Shown here piece after piece: positions 1-9,696 of a DNA stretch of 64,000 nt. Location: positions 248,001 through 312,000 of the forward strand of contig CBDCEX010000018.1 in NCBI GenBank assembly GCA_965216025.1. The letters run 5' to 3'. Numbering within the stretch: position 1 is the stretch's first letter; each line of letters opens with the position of its first letter. A program made the translations under genes and the position numbers. The DNA is from JADFQT01 sp965216025. Its GTDB lineage: Bacteria > Chloroflexota > Dehalococcoidia > Lucifugimonadales > UBA3495. A model generated the notes under the pieces. The model saw nothing but the letters and a program-made list of their open reading frames with translations. It did not search any database and was not told the DNA's origin.

Positions 1-204
1 TGCAGGACCCAGTCCCGGTAGTGCTCCTCCGCCGGAGGGTCCCAATAATCTCCCCGGGTGATCCGGAGCGAAATGTACGAGTAGCCCTGCTTCGTCCGGC
101 TCCAGGCGTTGGGCATGGTGGGGTACGTGCCGGGGTACACGTCGACGCGCCGGAAGGTGCTGGAGGTGTCCCATGCGCCTTCCACGGGAATCCCCCTGGT
201 CAAG
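1..204 (-). pseudogene. Partial unidentified protein-coding remnant, cut by window edge
   Basis: Reading leftwards from about position 204, one frame stays open to the window edge and gives a protein-like sequence including VEGAWDTSSTFRRVDVYPG and TMPNAWSRTKQGYSYI, rich in aromatic residues. An in-frame TAG lies just upstream, near 213, next to a short palindrome and the start of transposase sequence, so the 5' end looks lost. I do not recognise the family. The coding reading rests on composition only. Confidence 0.35.
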
Positions 205-212
205 CCAGGGGG
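192..212. repeat. Short perfect hairpin (8-bp stem, 5-nt loop)
   Basis: CCCCCTGG at 192-199 pairs with CCAGGGGG at 205-212. It sits exactly between the left-edge coding remnant and the transposase remnant. It could be an element end or a terminator; no T-tract follows. Confidence 0.4.
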
Positions 213-229
213 CTAAAGGCTACCAGATG

Positions 230-1249
230 CAGCAGGTCATTGAAACGCATCTACCTCACCTCTCCCGGCCACAGTTGACCGGTCTGGTCCTGTGGGGTGT
301 ACGGTGCTATTCTGGCCGGCAGCGCCTGCCAGAACGCCGTGGCCTCGGCACTCTCTCCCTGGGGCAGATGGAACAACCTGCGCCAGTATCTCCGGGAGTG
401 GTTGTACGACGGCAACGACCGGGCCCGTCCCTGCCGGACCGAACTGGACGTAAGTCTCTGCTTCCCCCATTGCTCCGGTGGGTCCTGGCATGGTGGCCTT
501 CCGGCCGGCTGGCCCTGGCCGTTGATCCCACGCTCAAAGGCGACCAAACCCCTGCCATCGTCCTCAGCGTGGTCTACCGCAGTTGCGCTATTCCCGTGGC
601 CTGGCGCATCCACCGGGCCACCCAGCGGGGGTCCTGGATGGACCCCACGGTGGAACTCCTCAGGGAACTCGCCCCAGCGGTTCCCAAGGAAATGACCGTC
701 ATCGTGCTCTGCGACCGGGGCATAGCCAGTCCCAAGCTGTGGCGACAGATACGCGCTCAAGGCTGGCATCCCTACATGAGGTATCGGAAGAACGTCAGCT
801 TCTGCGCCCAAGACGGCCGCCGGTTGCCCGCACAGCACTTCGTTTCCCGTCCCGATACGGCCTGGATTGGCCGCGGCACCGCCTTCAGCACCCCCACCGC
901 AAAACGCCGCTGCACCCTGCTGGCGGTCTGGTACGTCGAGCAGGAAGAACCCTGGATCATCCTCACTGACCTGCCACCGGAGGACGCCGGACCCAGTTGG
1001 TACGCCCTGCGCTTCTGGATGGAACTGGGCTTCAAGGCCGTCAAAAGCCTGGGCTGGAAGTGGGACCAAACCCGGCGCACCGACCCCTGGGGCAGGCCGG
1101 TACGGACCGTCAGCGTCATCCGCCACGGCATCGACTGGCTGAGGCGGTTGCTGCTCCGAGGACGGCTCTGGAACCGTGTCTGGCTGCTGCCCGAACCCTG
1201 GCCGGAACCCAAACCAGCCCTGGAGATCACCCACCATGCCCCTTCGTGA
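230..1249 (+). pseudogene. Frameshifted IS4-like DDE transposase
   Basis: The C-terminal two thirds read cleanly and carry an RNase H-fold DDE pattern: ALAVDPTLKGDQ (first Asp), VIVLCDRGIASPKLW (second Asp) and WYALRFWMELGFKAVKSLGW (Glu region). The N-terminal part only makes sense if the frame changes near position 300 and back near 465: the stretch YGAILAGSACQNAVASAL lies in the next frame. These two compensating shifts make it a pseudogene. Family placement (IS4-like, IS701 possible) is from motif layout only. Its 3' end runs directly into an IS630 remnant that has lost its own 5' part, so this element or a deletion probably removed it. Confidence 0.7.
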
Positions 1250-1261
1250 CAACACCACACA

Positions 1262-2222
1262 TACCCCTGTCAGGGGATTCCCCCCCGCCCTTGGCGAGAC
1301 GCAGCAGGCGGAGTTGAGGGCAGTGGTCCAAGAATCGCCCGCCATGGCGGGCATCGGCCTGGCCAACTGGAACTGGAAGTTGGTTCGGCAGTTTCTCCTG
1401 GAACGATGCAGTGTCAGCCTGTGCCGTAGCAGCTGCCTGAACTACCCCCGTCTACACGAGGGCAGGCCCTTGCACCGACTGGGATTTGCTTTCAAGCGCC
1501 CCAAGAAGCGGCTGGTTAAGGGGGACGAGGCCAAACGGGAGGCCTTCGTGGCGGAGTACGCCGCCCGGTGGGACGAGGTGGGGCGCACTGGGGGAAAGAT
1601 ATTCTTTGTCGACGAGGCCCACTTCCGGGCTGACGCGGGATTGCGGGGCAATTGGGTGCTGAAAGGGGAGCCAGCTTTGGTGGACTCCAGCAGTCCGAGG
1701 CATGGCGAGAAGGCCAGCTATTACTCGGCGGTGTACTTGGAGACCGGCGAGGTGGAATGGATGGACCTGGAGGGGAACAGCAACGGAGAAAGCTTCGTGG
1801 CTTTCCTGGAACAGTTGCGGGAGAGGCACGGCGGGCGTCTCAACGTGATCTGGGACAACGCGCCGGCACATCGGGGTCCGGCGATGCGGTCATACCTGGA
1901 GACCCCTGGCCTGAACCTGCGGCTGGTGACCCCCAGTTTTCACGAGGGCAGGCTCTGCCTGGCTACAGCCCGGACTTCAACGCCGATGAAGCCGTCTGGG
2001 GCTGGGTGAGAGAGGAGGCGACGGGAAACCTGTGCTTGGGAAGCAAGGCCGCGGTCCAGGAGAGGGTCAAAAGCTTCCTCACCGGACTGGCCAACCGGAA
2101 AGAAGGAGTCAAGCGGCGCTGCCGGACCTCCTGCAATCAAGGACCGAGGCACTCCTGCGAGACTCTCAGCCCCATTCCGGGCACACCCCAATGCACGTCC
2201 CACTTTGGCTTTGGGTTAGGAG
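1262..2222 (+). pseudogene. IS630-family transposase, truncated and disrupted (copy 1)
   Basis: Clearly related to the complete IS630 copy at 58.5-59.7 kb: shared blocks include FFVDEAHFRADA, WVLKGE, HGEKA/WGEKA and VIWDN(A/G)PAHRG, with the catalytic D-D in IFFVDE and WDN. The first open reading frame is absent and sequence starts about where the second frame begins. Relative to the complete copy there is a 24-nt in-frame insertion near 1447-1473 and a 23-nt frame-breaking insertion near 1932-1958, both containing CACGAGGGCAGG. After the second, the protein resumes in another frame as GYSPDFNADEAVWGWVREE. The right end near 2200-2222 matches the IS630 terminal repeat. Confidence 0.85.
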
Positions 2223-2409
2223 AAAAACTCTGGCGAGGCACTGTTGACGAAGCACGGTGGAGGTGGAACCGGCAGTTGATTTCTCCGAACTATCGGGCCC
2301 ACAATGGACTGTCTGGTTTCCAACGTATCTCTCTGGTATTGGTATACTTTTAGGTATACCAATCTCAACATTGGTCTCCTCAAGGCTTCTATTAACTGTT
2401 AAAGCCCTG

Positions 2410-2925
2410 TCATTTATACGGACACTCTCTCCGCCATTTTAGATACGAAATTGGGGCGAGGCGGCCTGTATTGCGACCGCCTCGTTTCCCCCCCGGCAGC
2501 ACGTGGCTGTAGGTATCTAGGGTGATGACCACGCTGGCGTGCCCGAGGCGCTCAGCTACCGTTTTTGGGTTGGCACCCTCCTTTAACATCAAAGATGCGT
2601 GGGTTTGTCTCATGTCGTGCAACCGAAGTTTAGGAACTCCGGACTTCTTCACCAACTCCGAAGGCCTCTTGCTGACAGTGTTGGGGTAGAAGGGACTTTC
2701 GTCAGCGTAGCAGAACACGTATTCGGACTCGCTCCATCCTATCTCCACTGCCTCCGCCTGTTCCCGCTGCTTGATCTTCAACCCCGCTAGTAAGGCTAAT
2801 GCGTCGGGAGCTAGGTTGACTAATCGCCGGGACCGGTCGATCATCACGGATTTGATTCTCCTGGGCGACGACATCCTTGTACCCGCAGATGGAACAAGAA
2901 TGTAATTTGAGTTTGGCACCGACAT
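2410..2925 (-). pseudogene. Tyrosine recombinase (phage integrase) C-terminal fragment
   Basis: The segment carries the C-terminal catalytic part of a tyrosine recombinase: LRLHDMRQTHASLMLKEG supplies the HxxR box, AERLGHASVVITLDTYSHVL supplies the second His and the nucleophilic Tyr. The N-terminal SAM-like core-binding domain and the segment with the first catalytic Arg are missing, because the reading frame opens only shortly before the catalytic block. At 171 codons it is under half of the usual length, so it is taken as a dead remnant. An unrelated-looking integrase N-terminal remnant lies at 16.5 kb. Confidence 0.75.
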
Positions 2926-3091
2926 GTATAGCGCGCCGAAGGGACCTGATTATTCGACCCCGCGCCAGTCCTGATGCCCATATTGTCCCAGGTCCAGTTG
3001 TCTTCAACCACCATGTTAAAGTAAGTGTTCGGGAATTGTGGTTTAATTCATGGAGTCCTCAGCGTCTAGAAGTTACGGGAGGCAACCTGAT

Positions 3092-4456
3092 ATGGACTCT
3101 CTCGATAATTGGTTTTCAAAAGTAGATGCGGTTCGCGACGATATAATCGCCCTAAACCAGGCTCTGGTCAGAATTCCGTCGGTCAACACTGGGTCCATGC
3201 CCACCGGCAACGAGACCGAAGTGTGCGAATACGTTCAGCGGTGGCTGGCAGAAGATGGGGTAGCATCAGAGATCCTGGAATCGGCCCCCGGCCGGGGCAA
3301 CATAATCGCCCGGTTGGAAGGTCGGTCGGGTAACGCCGGGTTAATGTTTATGTCTCACACCGATGTGGTTCCGGTGGAGGATGAAGGTAAATGGAGGTTT
3401 CCTGCCTTCAGCGCCACCATAGCCGATGAGCGCATTTATGGTCGAGGGGCTTCCGACTGCAAAGGACTTCTAACTGCTCAGTTGATGGCGATGCGAGTGC
3501 TGAAGCGGCACGGTGTGGTATTGGAGGACAGCCTGATCCTCGCATCCGGGGCCGATGAAGAACATGGAGGGCGCTACGGGTTCGGCTGGCTGGCCGAGCA
3601 CCACCCGGAGAAGATCACCGCCCCCTTCGCGGTAAACGAAGGGGGCGGCACACCAATCCAATCTCCCAGCGGGTTGACCTACATTCTTGGAGTTGGAGAG
3701 AAAGGACGCCTCCAAATCGAGATAGACGTTAAAGGCTCTAGCGCTCATGCGTCCTTGCCCTGGCTGGGCACCAACGCCCTTTATCGCCTGAGGCAGGTGT
3801 TGCACCAGATAGAAGGGTATGAACCGGAACGAGACACTTCCGGCATCATATTTGAACATCTTTCCAACTTCGCCATCGAGGACAAACCATCACCTGAGAA
3901 TATCGACGAAATCATCGCCGAACTGGAACCGCACAATCCCAGGTTCGCTTCCATGCTTCGTGCTCTTTCCAGGATGACCCTGACCCCGACCATGGTTAGC
4001 GGCGGAATCAAGTCTAATAGTGTGCCCGAGTCAATCAAGTTGACTTGTGATGTCAGGACCTTGCCTCATCAGGATGACGGCTACGTGGAACAGCAGCTTG
4101 AACGGGTGCTGGAAGGCATTCCCGAGATTGAATTCGAAATTGATTACATGGCCGTCCCCAACTCCTCTCCTTTCCAGACGGATCTGGCACGTAGCATCCG
4201 TTCTGCCACGTCTCGAGTCCTAGGCCGAGACGACATCCAGTGGGTCCCCGCTATCAGCAATGGTTTTACTGATTCGCGCTTCACCAGGCAGCTGGGAGTC
4301 ACCACCTACGGTTTCTCGGGGTCTCACCCAGATGATGATCCCCTGCTGAACCGCGTGCACGGCACCGATGAGTCGGTGGGAATCAAAAGCCTGGTCAGTG
4401 GCACCAAAATTATGTTGGCTCTGGCCCTGGACCTGCTAGGGTCCAAAAAGGGATAA
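3092..4456 (+). CDS. M20 family metallopeptidase / ArgE-DapE-type deacylase
   Basis: Zinc-dependent amidohydrolase of the M20 family, which removes acyl or aminoacyl groups from small molecules in the cytoplasm. Metal-site motifs are visible in the order expected: SHTDVVP (His ~89), GRGASDCKG (Asp ~122) and GADEEHGG (Glu ~156/157), followed by a lid/dimerisation domain starting near VKGSSAHAS, and a late His in SGSHPDDD/NRVHG. Length (454 residues) is normal. The start at 3092 is chosen because GGGAGG precedes it at good spacing; an upstream ATG at 3050 lacks this. Substrate cannot be assigned. The following VOC gene starts 33 bp downstream on the same strand and may be co-transcribed. Confidence 0.9.
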   Translation: MDSLDNWFSKVDAVRDDIIALNQALVRIPSVNTGSMPTGNETEVCEYVQRWLAEDGVASEILESAPGRGNIIARLEGRSGNAGLMFMSHTDVVPVEDEGKWRFPAFSATIADERIYGRGASDCKGLLTAQLMAMRVLKRHGVVLEDSLILASGADEEHGGRYGFGWLAEHHPEKITAPFAVNEGGGTPIQSPSGLTYILGVGEKGRLQIEIDVKGSSAHASLPWLGTNALYRLRQVLHQIEGYEPERDTSGIIFEHLSNFAIEDKPSPENIDEIIAELEPHNPRFASMLRALSRMTLTPTMVSGGIKSNSVPESIKLTCDVRTLPHQDDGYVEQQLERVLEGIPEIEFEIDYMAVPNSSPFQTDLARSIRSATSRVLGRDDIQWVPAISNGFTDSRFTRQLGVTTYGFSGSHPDDDPLLNRVHGTDESVGIKSLVSGTKIMLALALDLLGSKKG

Positions 4457-4488
4457 TTAAACAGATCTAGGGAATGGGAGGTAAATTC

Positions 4489-4944
4489 ATGTTCAAGACT
4501 ACCAAACTCGATCATGTCGCCGTGAATACCAACGATATGGAGGCTACACTCCGGTTTTATTGCGGCATTCTCGGCATGAAATTGGCTCGTACATCACGCA
4601 CCGGGGATGGACGGCGACATTACAATGTGGAAATTGGTGGCGGGAACGCCTTCGCCTTCTTCGACGGAGCAGAGCGACCAACCAACACAACGGCTCAGTA
4701 CCTGAACCATTTCGCTCTGCCCGTGGCAACCGAGGCCGAGTTTGATGAAGCCTACAAGAATTTGCAGGAACATGGGGTAGATGTCACAGAGATCATAGAG
4801 CGGGGATACGGCAAGACGTTCTACTTCAACGATCCTAATGGCATCAGGCTTCAAATCGAACTGCAGAATTCGGAATCGATTGATGATCTGACCGGGGATC
4901 CCGACCCAGTGCCCATGGTTCGCGAGCTTTCTGGTCAGCCTTAA
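4489..4944 (+). CDS. VOC (glyoxalase/dioxygenase superfamily) protein
   Basis: A 151-residue vicinal-oxygen-chelate protein with two beta-alpha-beta-beta-beta modules. The N-terminal module begins KLDHVAVNTNDMEATLRFY, where the His is a typical metal ligand. The second module has YLNHFALPV and ends FNDPNGIRLQIEL, in which the Glu is the usual last ligand. The family includes glyoxalases, extradiol dioxygenases and epimerases; the reaction here is unknown. The ATG at 4489 has GGGAGGT eight bases upstream, whereas the ATG at 4474 would place the ribosome site inside the gene. Confidence 0.85.
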   Translation: MFKTTKLDHVAVNTNDMEATLRFYCGILGMKLARTSRTGDGRRHYNVEIGGGNAFAFFDGAERPTNTTAQYLNHFALPVATEAEFDEAYKNLQEHGVDVTEIIERGYGKTFYFNDPNGIRLQIELQNSESIDDLTGDPDPVPMVRELSGQP

Positions 4945-5197
4945 CAAAATAATGGCAGAGCGGCCATTAGAGTAGGAACCATACGGCGTTGAGAACCGGG
5001 CAAGAACATATAACTGGCCTTCGGGAAGGCGCTGCTGGCGTCGAAAGCTTGTGGAGCTCCCCTGTTCTTGATTGACGCTATCGGAATATAGTGTTCCACC
5101 TGAGCGTCCGTGATGATCCTGCAGCTACTGAGCTGGCTCCTTCCGCCGGAACTAACCGGTTTGGATATAGACATTCCCCTTAAACGCTGTGGTATTC

Positions 5198-5986
5198 CTA
5201 GGAGGAATAAAGCCGGTCGTAGGCGGATGGGACTTGGATACCGTGCTCCTGGTCGAATTCTGGAGCGCTCACCACTTGGCCGGTCATCGTCTCTGGGGAT
5301 TGGAGAGCTAGGAAAACTGCCGCCGGACCGATGTCTTCGGGCAGCCGCATTCGCTTGTGCACTTCGGCGTCATAATCATCATTGGGTCGGGTCAGGACCC
5401 AGCCAGGGTCCAGGATGTTGGCGGCAACGCCATACTCGCGGAGTTCCTCGGATAGGGACTCGGTAAGTCGCTCTACCCCAGCTTTGGCGGCGGCGTAGGC
5501 TGCTTGTCCCGCCGCTCCCCGCCCGGCTAAGCGGTGTGAAGTCAGATTAATTATCCCGCCGCTCCGTCGTTCCACCATATGGGGCAGGACGGCCTTACAG
5601 CACAGGAAGGTAGTGGTCAGGTTGCCGGTGATTACCCGATGCCACTCCTCTTCACTGAGTTGCAAGACCGGTAGGTGGTGGAGCAGGTCATCGGTGTAAA
5701 GCCGGTACCCCCCAACGTTATTGACCAGGATGTCTACCTTGCCCAAGCCCTGTATAGCCTCTTGGACGACTCGCTGAGCTTCCTCATTCAGAGTTAGATC
5801 AGCAGTAAGGACGAGCCCTTTCCGGCCCAAAGCCTGAATTTCCGTAGCTACCTCCTCCGGCTCCAGACGGGAACGGGCTACTATCGCTACATCCGCCCCT
5901 TCGCGTGCGTAAGCCAGGGCTATGCCGCGTCCGATTCCTCTGCCACCGCCGGTAACCAGAGCAGTCTTGCCATCCAATCTACCCAT
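5198..5986 (-). CDS. SDR family NAD(P)-dependent oxidoreductase
   Basis: Classical short-chain dehydrogenase of 262 residues. It has the cofactor glycine motif TGGGRGIG (~12-19), NNVG near 89-92, the catalytic Ser ~150 (INLTSH) and YAAAK (~164-168), which complete the Ser-Tyr-Lys triad. A strong GGGAGGGGA ribosome site precedes the ATG. The C-terminal tail after TGQVVSAPEFDQEHG is typical of ketoacyl-reductase-like members. Substrate is unknown. The gene faces the upstream VOC gene and is not in an obvious operon. Confidence 0.92.
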   Translation of the reverse strand: MGRLDGKTALVTGGGRGIGRGIALAYAREGADVAIVARSRLEPEEVATEIQALGRKGLVLTADLTLNEEAQRVVQEAIQGLGKVDILVNNVGGYRLYTDDLLHHLPVLQLSEEEWHRVITGNLTTTFLCCKAVLPHMVERRSGGIINLTSHRLAGRGAAGQAAYAAAKAGVERLTESLSEELREYGVAANILDPGWVLTRPNDDYDAEVHKRMRLPEDIGPAAVFLALQSPETMTGQVVSAPEFDQEHGIQVPSAYDRLYSS

Positions 5987-6328
5987 GTCTCCCCTCCCGC
6001 GATGGTGTCAAAGACCCATAATTGGTCGTTGCCTAGCACTGCCAGGCGGTTTACCGCACGCGTCCTTGGGGGCTTTCCCTTCCCTCATTGCTCCAATTCC
6101 ACTAAAGGGGTATTTACGCACCCAGCCCTCGGCAAGATGCGGCCAGACCATCCAACTCATCGCTAGGGGCTTCGCTTCAGGCGGGATGGCTTACCATTTC
6201 TTGTCTTTGGGTAGCCGCTTCGTACCATCCACTAGAACTCCGGCCGAAAAGTGCCTTGACCCCAGGCAACCCGATATAATTGGCAGTAGAATTAAACCGG
6301 AGAATTAAAGGGGTGGGGGAGGTTGAGG
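5987..6328. other. Intergenic region between SDR gene and IS1182
   Basis: About 340 bp with no supported gene. It must hold the SDR promoter (leftward) and the left end of the IS1182 element. I could not locate a clear terminal inverted repeat or target duplication. Confidence 0.5.
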
Positions 6329-8125
6329 ATGCTGGGAGTAAGGCCGGCACAGCGAGGACTCCTGGAAGCGGACCATCTCTACCTGGACTATGTGGGCCGC
6401 GGCTCCTTCTACGGCTTCCTGGCCTCCCTGCAGGGTCAGCTATTTCGGGACGAAGATTTCGCCGAACTGTATTGCCCAGACAATGGCCGGGATAGCGTGC
6501 CTCCCAGTCTGGTGGCCACCGCGCTGTTGCTGCAAGCCTACGACAAAGTTAGCGACCTGGAAGCCAAGCAGAGGGCGGATTTCGATATCCGGTGGAAGGT
6601 GGCGTTGGGGATTGAGGTGGAGGACCGGCCATTTGCCAAGAGCACCCTGCAACTGTTTCGAGCCCAGCTGATCCTCCACGACCAGGTGCGGTCCGTCTTT
6701 CAGCGCAGCCTCCAATTCGCCCGGCAGACCGGCTGCCTGAAAGGACGGCGGATGAAGGTGGCGGTGGACACTACCTACATTCTGGGTCGGGGAGCGGTCA
6801 AGGACACCTACAACCTGCTGGCCGACGGCATAGTCCAGGTGGTCAGGGCATTGGCCCAACTGGATGGGACCCGGGCCGAGGAGTGGGCCTTGAGACACGG
6901 CCTGGAGCTTTACTTTGGCTCCAGTGTGAAGGGAGAGGCGGGGATTGACTGGGACAACAAGAAGGAGCGGCAAGCCTTACTGCAGAAGATAGTAGCCGAT
7001 GCTGACCTGGTATTGGAACTGGCCCGTCAGGCCCAAGGTAGATTTCCCGCAGATAGTCCTGAGCGCCAGGCTATTGGAGAAGCAGCGGAACTCTTGGGGC
7101 AACTCCTCTTGCAAGATGTGGAACGGCAGGAGGATGGTCCGGCCCGGAAGGATGGCGTAAGCCGGGACCGGGTCCCTTCGGCGCACGACCCTGAGATGCG
7201 CCATGGGCGCAAAAGCAGCAGCAAACGCTTCGACGGACATAAGGCTGCCGTGGTGGTGGATACCGATTCCCAACTAGTGACCGCGGTAGATATCCTGCCC
7301 GGCAATGCCGGTGACAACACCGGAGTCTTGGAACTGGTGGAGCAGAGTGAAGAGAACACGGGCATAGCTGTGGAGGAGACCATTGGGGATGCGGCCTATG
7401 GGGATGGCGGGACGCGGCAGGCCTTTGCCGATGCCGGTCGGACGCTAATAGCCAAGGTGCCGGGTCGTCCCAGAAAAGACCACTTCCCCAAAGAGGACTT
7501 CCAGATCGACCTGGCGGCCGGCACCGTCACCTGCCCAGCCGGTAATGTTACCCACACCTTGCGGACCTTCGGCACCCGGACCAACCGGTTGGGTCAGACC
7601 TATCCGGTCCAGAGTTTTCAATTCGACCCGGCGGTCTGTGGCGTATGCCCCCTGCGGTCCCAGTGCGTGGCAGCTGGAGAGGGCAAAGGCCGTACGGTGA
7701 CTCTCCATCCCCAAGAGGCGCTCCTGCAACAAGCCCGGGCCTTCCAGAAAAGTGAGAGCTTCGCCGAATACCGCAGCCGGCGGCAGGTGGTCGAGCATCG
7801 CCTGGCTCGGCTGGTGCAACTGGGGGTCCGCCAATCTCGCTACTTTGGTCGGGCCAAGACCCTCTTTCAGCTACTCCTGGCAGCCACGGTGGCCAACCTG
7901 ACCCTGGTGGCTACCAGGATGGGGATGATGTCCCAGGCTTCAGGCTCCTCCCCCAATAAACCAGAGAATAGACCGGACCGGCTCGCCGCTGGGTCGCCCA
8001 TCGTTACTGCCCAATTCATATTGGCCGCGGCCAGATGGGTCGCCCTTAGTCTCAGACTTGGCCCAGTCCACTGGTTATCCTCCACCTCATCTCGTCACAG
8101 CAGAGCTTTTCAGCCGGGCTTCTAG
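6329..8125 (+). CDS. IS1182 family transposase
   Basis: Full-length DDE transposase of about 598 residues. The N-terminal region (LYLDYVGRGSFYGFL, PPSLVATALLLQAYDKVSD) is the IS1182-type DUF772 domain. The core has MKVAVDTTYILGRGAVKDTYN, RFDGHKAAVVVDTDSQLVTAV and an IGDAAYGDGGTR block. A cysteine cluster (CPAG, CGVCPLRSQCVA) and the final RRQVVEHRLARLVQLGVRQSRYFG block, with the catalytic Glu, complete it. No internal stops or shifts are seen, so the enzyme may be functional. The ATG at 6329 lies six bases after a GGGGGAGG ribosome site and is preferred to the TTG at 6323. The C-terminal ~70 residues after the last conserved block look like read-through. Confidence 0.9.
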   Translation: MLGVRPAQRGLLEADHLYLDYVGRGSFYGFLASLQGQLFRDEDFAELYCPDNGRDSVPPSLVATALLLQAYDKVSDLEAKQRADFDIRWKVALGIEVEDRPFAKSTLQLFRAQLILHDQVRSVFQRSLQFARQTGCLKGRRMKVAVDTTYILGRGAVKDTYNLLADGIVQVVRALAQLDGTRAEEWALRHGLELYFGSSVKGEAGIDWDNKKERQALLQKIVADADLVLELARQAQGRFPADSPERQAIGEAAELLGQLLLQDVERQEDGPARKDGVSRDRVPSAHDPEMRHGRKSSSKRFDGHKAAVVVDTDSQLVTAVDILPGNAGDNTGVLELVEQSEENTGIAVEETIGDAAYGDGGTRQAFADAGRTLIAKVPGRPRKDHFPKEDFQIDLAAGTVTCPAGNVTHTLRTFGTRTNRLGQTYPVQSFQFDPAVCGVCPLRSQCVAAGEGKGRTVTLHPQEALLQQARAFQKSESFAEYRSRRQVVEHRLARLVQLGVRQSRYFGRAKTLFQLLLAATVANLTLVATRMGMMSQASGSSPNKPENRPDRLAAGSPIVTAQFILAAARWVALSLRLGPVHWLSSTSSRHSRAFQPGF

Positions 8126-8283
8126 GATGCCCCGTAGGCCGTAGCTCACCTCGCACCGGTTTTGGCGGCCCCGAAGGCAGTAGGAACGCCGTCCGCAGCT
8201 AAGCCCGAAAGACAGGACCACGTGGTCGCGCAGTCGGGCATAGGATGGGCATGCGCCCCTTGATGGCGGTTGTGCTTTTTGGT

Positions 8284-9012
8284 TCAGCCGGTGACCGCCG
8301 CTCCTTGCAGGTTCTGCGCGAAGAACTCCAGCGTCCGAGGCCAAGAAGCGTCGGCGGCCTCTTGGTTGTATCGATTGGGCTGCGCGAAATCCATAAAGGC
8401 GTGGCCGGCGCCGGGGTAGGTGTAAAACTGGTGGGGCTTGCCCAATCGGGTTAGTTCCGCGTCCAGTTTCTTCATGTCTTCTTGCGACGGATTCTGGTCC
8501 ACTTCTCCGAAGTGGAATAGCAGGGGGCAGTTGATTCCACTGGTCAGATCATAGGGGGACTGATTAGCTCCTCCGCGGGTCACCCAGAGGTTCCCTCCAT
8601 AGTAGGGCACCGCCGCCTTGAAGTGGGGATTGGTGGCCGCCGCCAGCCAGGCGATGCGGCCGCCCATGCAGAAGCCGGTAACCCCGATTCGCTCGCCATC
8701 GATGGCGGAATTGGCCCGCAGCCAATTTACCGTGGCATTAACGTCGGCGATGATTTCCGGATCGCTGAGGAAGGCACCCTTGGCGGTCCCATCAGCGGTC
8801 ATGTCGTCGGTCACTCGATGGAACAGGTCCATTGCCACCCCAGCGTAGCCAGCCTCAGCCAGGCGGTCGGCGATACTCTGGGTGAACTCAGCCACTCCAC
8901 TTACCGGATGGGCAATGACTATGGCTGGAAAGGGACCCGAGCCGCTGGGCACGCTGGAGTAGACCGGCATTTCCTGACCATCTACTTGGAGTTTTTCCCA
9001 GAAGGATGGCAT
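8284..9012 (-). CDS. Dienelactone hydrolase family protein
   Basis: Alpha/beta hydrolase of 242 residues. GFCMGG carries the Cys nucleophile typical of carboxymethylenebutenolidase; the Asp lies in FHFGEVDQN and the His in YPGAGHAFMDF, giving a Cys-Asp-His triad. The family opens enol-lactone rings late in catechol degradation, in the cytoplasm, though many members act on other esters. A GGAGGTG ribosome site precedes the ATG at 9012 (MPSFWEKL); upstream in-frame codons are not protein-like. A second, exported family member lies at 27.9 kb. It is divergent from the ISAs1 remnant upstream. Confidence 0.92.
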   Translation of the reverse strand: MPSFWEKLQVDGQEMPVYSSVPSGSGPFPAIVIAHPVSGVAEFTQSIADRLAEAGYAGVAMDLFHRVTDDMTADGTAKGAFLSDPEIIADVNATVNWLRANSAIDGERIGVTGFCMGGRIAWLAAATNPHFKAAVPYYGGNLWVTRGGANQSPYDLTSGINCPLLFHFGEVDQNPSQEDMKKLDAELTRLGKPHQFYTYPGAGHAFMDFAQPNRYNQEAADASWPRTLEFFAQNLQGAAVTG

Positions 9013-9106
9013 CGCTACACCTCCACGTTTTGTTCGGTTCATGGCTACAGGACAGAAAGATTCTAGCAGAAAATTCGGCTCGATAATCTTGGAGTCCTGA
9101 CGGCAA

Positions 9107-9283
9107 CAGGGCAATCGCGTCTTATTATATTTCTTAGATTTGTTTAAAATAGTAATCATCATGACGAAACTAGGGAGAGGTAGTAATGGTTCAGGCAACA
9201 GGCGCACCCATCGCCGAATACTTCGCGGCGTTGGACGACCCGAGGATTGATCGTACCAAGCGGCACAAACTCTTGGATATCAA
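9107..9283 (+). mobile_element. ISAs1-family left end with transposase N-terminal fragment
   Basis: CAGGGCAATCGCGTCT at 9107 is an ISAs1-type terminal repeat (compare the MITE at 21.5 kb). About 80 bp further in, an ATG after GGGAGAGG starts IAEYFAALDDPRIDRTKRHK, the characteristic N-terminus of ISAs1 transposases. The match stops abruptly at about 9283 (LLDI), where the opposite strand becomes amidohydrolase-like. This is a truncated element. Confidence 0.75.
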
Positions 9284-9376
9284 CACCGTTACTATTCATC
9301 TGGTGAAGAAGGGTCTCCACCGGCTCGTACCAGTAAGGGGAGACGTGACAGTGGGTGTCTACTATTACCAATCCGT
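9283..9376 (-). pseudogene. Amidohydrolase N-terminal fragment
   Basis: On the minus strand VIVDTHCHVSPYWYEPVETL, continuing to MNSNGV, is a good match to the start of amidohydrolase-2 family enzymes, whose DTHCH motif supplies metal ligands. It ends at the junction with the ISAs1 remnant, so only about 30 codons remain. The protein may begin at a TTG just after GAGG near 9373. The rest of the gene is not visible nearby. Confidence 0.6.
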
Positions 9377-9696
9377 TGAACCTCGCTTGACTATTAAGCG
9401 TTTCAGTATGCAGTTGGGCGGCTAGGCTAATTACCAAAACACGATGTTCCAGCAGTTCTCAGACGGTGTTCCGGGATTGGCATGGGACAAAATCCCTGGT
9501 TCTCCATTGAGCGTAGCGCCCTGGTCTCTCCTTACCTTTATCCAGTAGATTTCTCCCTCGCGAAGCTCATCCTGGGTGGCTGAAGGCGGCGAAGGCTGGA
9601 CCGGAGTCATAAAAAAGCCAGTCCTTGGTCCTGTTTCCGACAGAAATACCCGCCGATGGATGATGGTGCTCATCTTCAGACATTGTCAGCTGCAGT

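Noticed and set aside
251..1366. Long open frame on the minus strand opposite the IS4-like transposase
   Set aside because: It is rich in Gly/Pro/Ala, has no recognisable motif and lies fully antisense to a clear transposase; a GC-driven shadow.
2702..3007. 101-codon frame with CSICGYKD as a zinc-finger protein
   Set aside because: It overlaps the recombinase fragment in another frame and has only one Cys pair; probably chance.
4941..5174. 77-codon minus-strand frame downstream of the SDR gene
   Set aside because: No recognisable motif or start signal; at most a decayed remnant.
9431..9673. 80-codon frame on the minus strand as a gene
   Set aside because: No homology recognised, no good ribosome site, next to a broken region; left unannotated.
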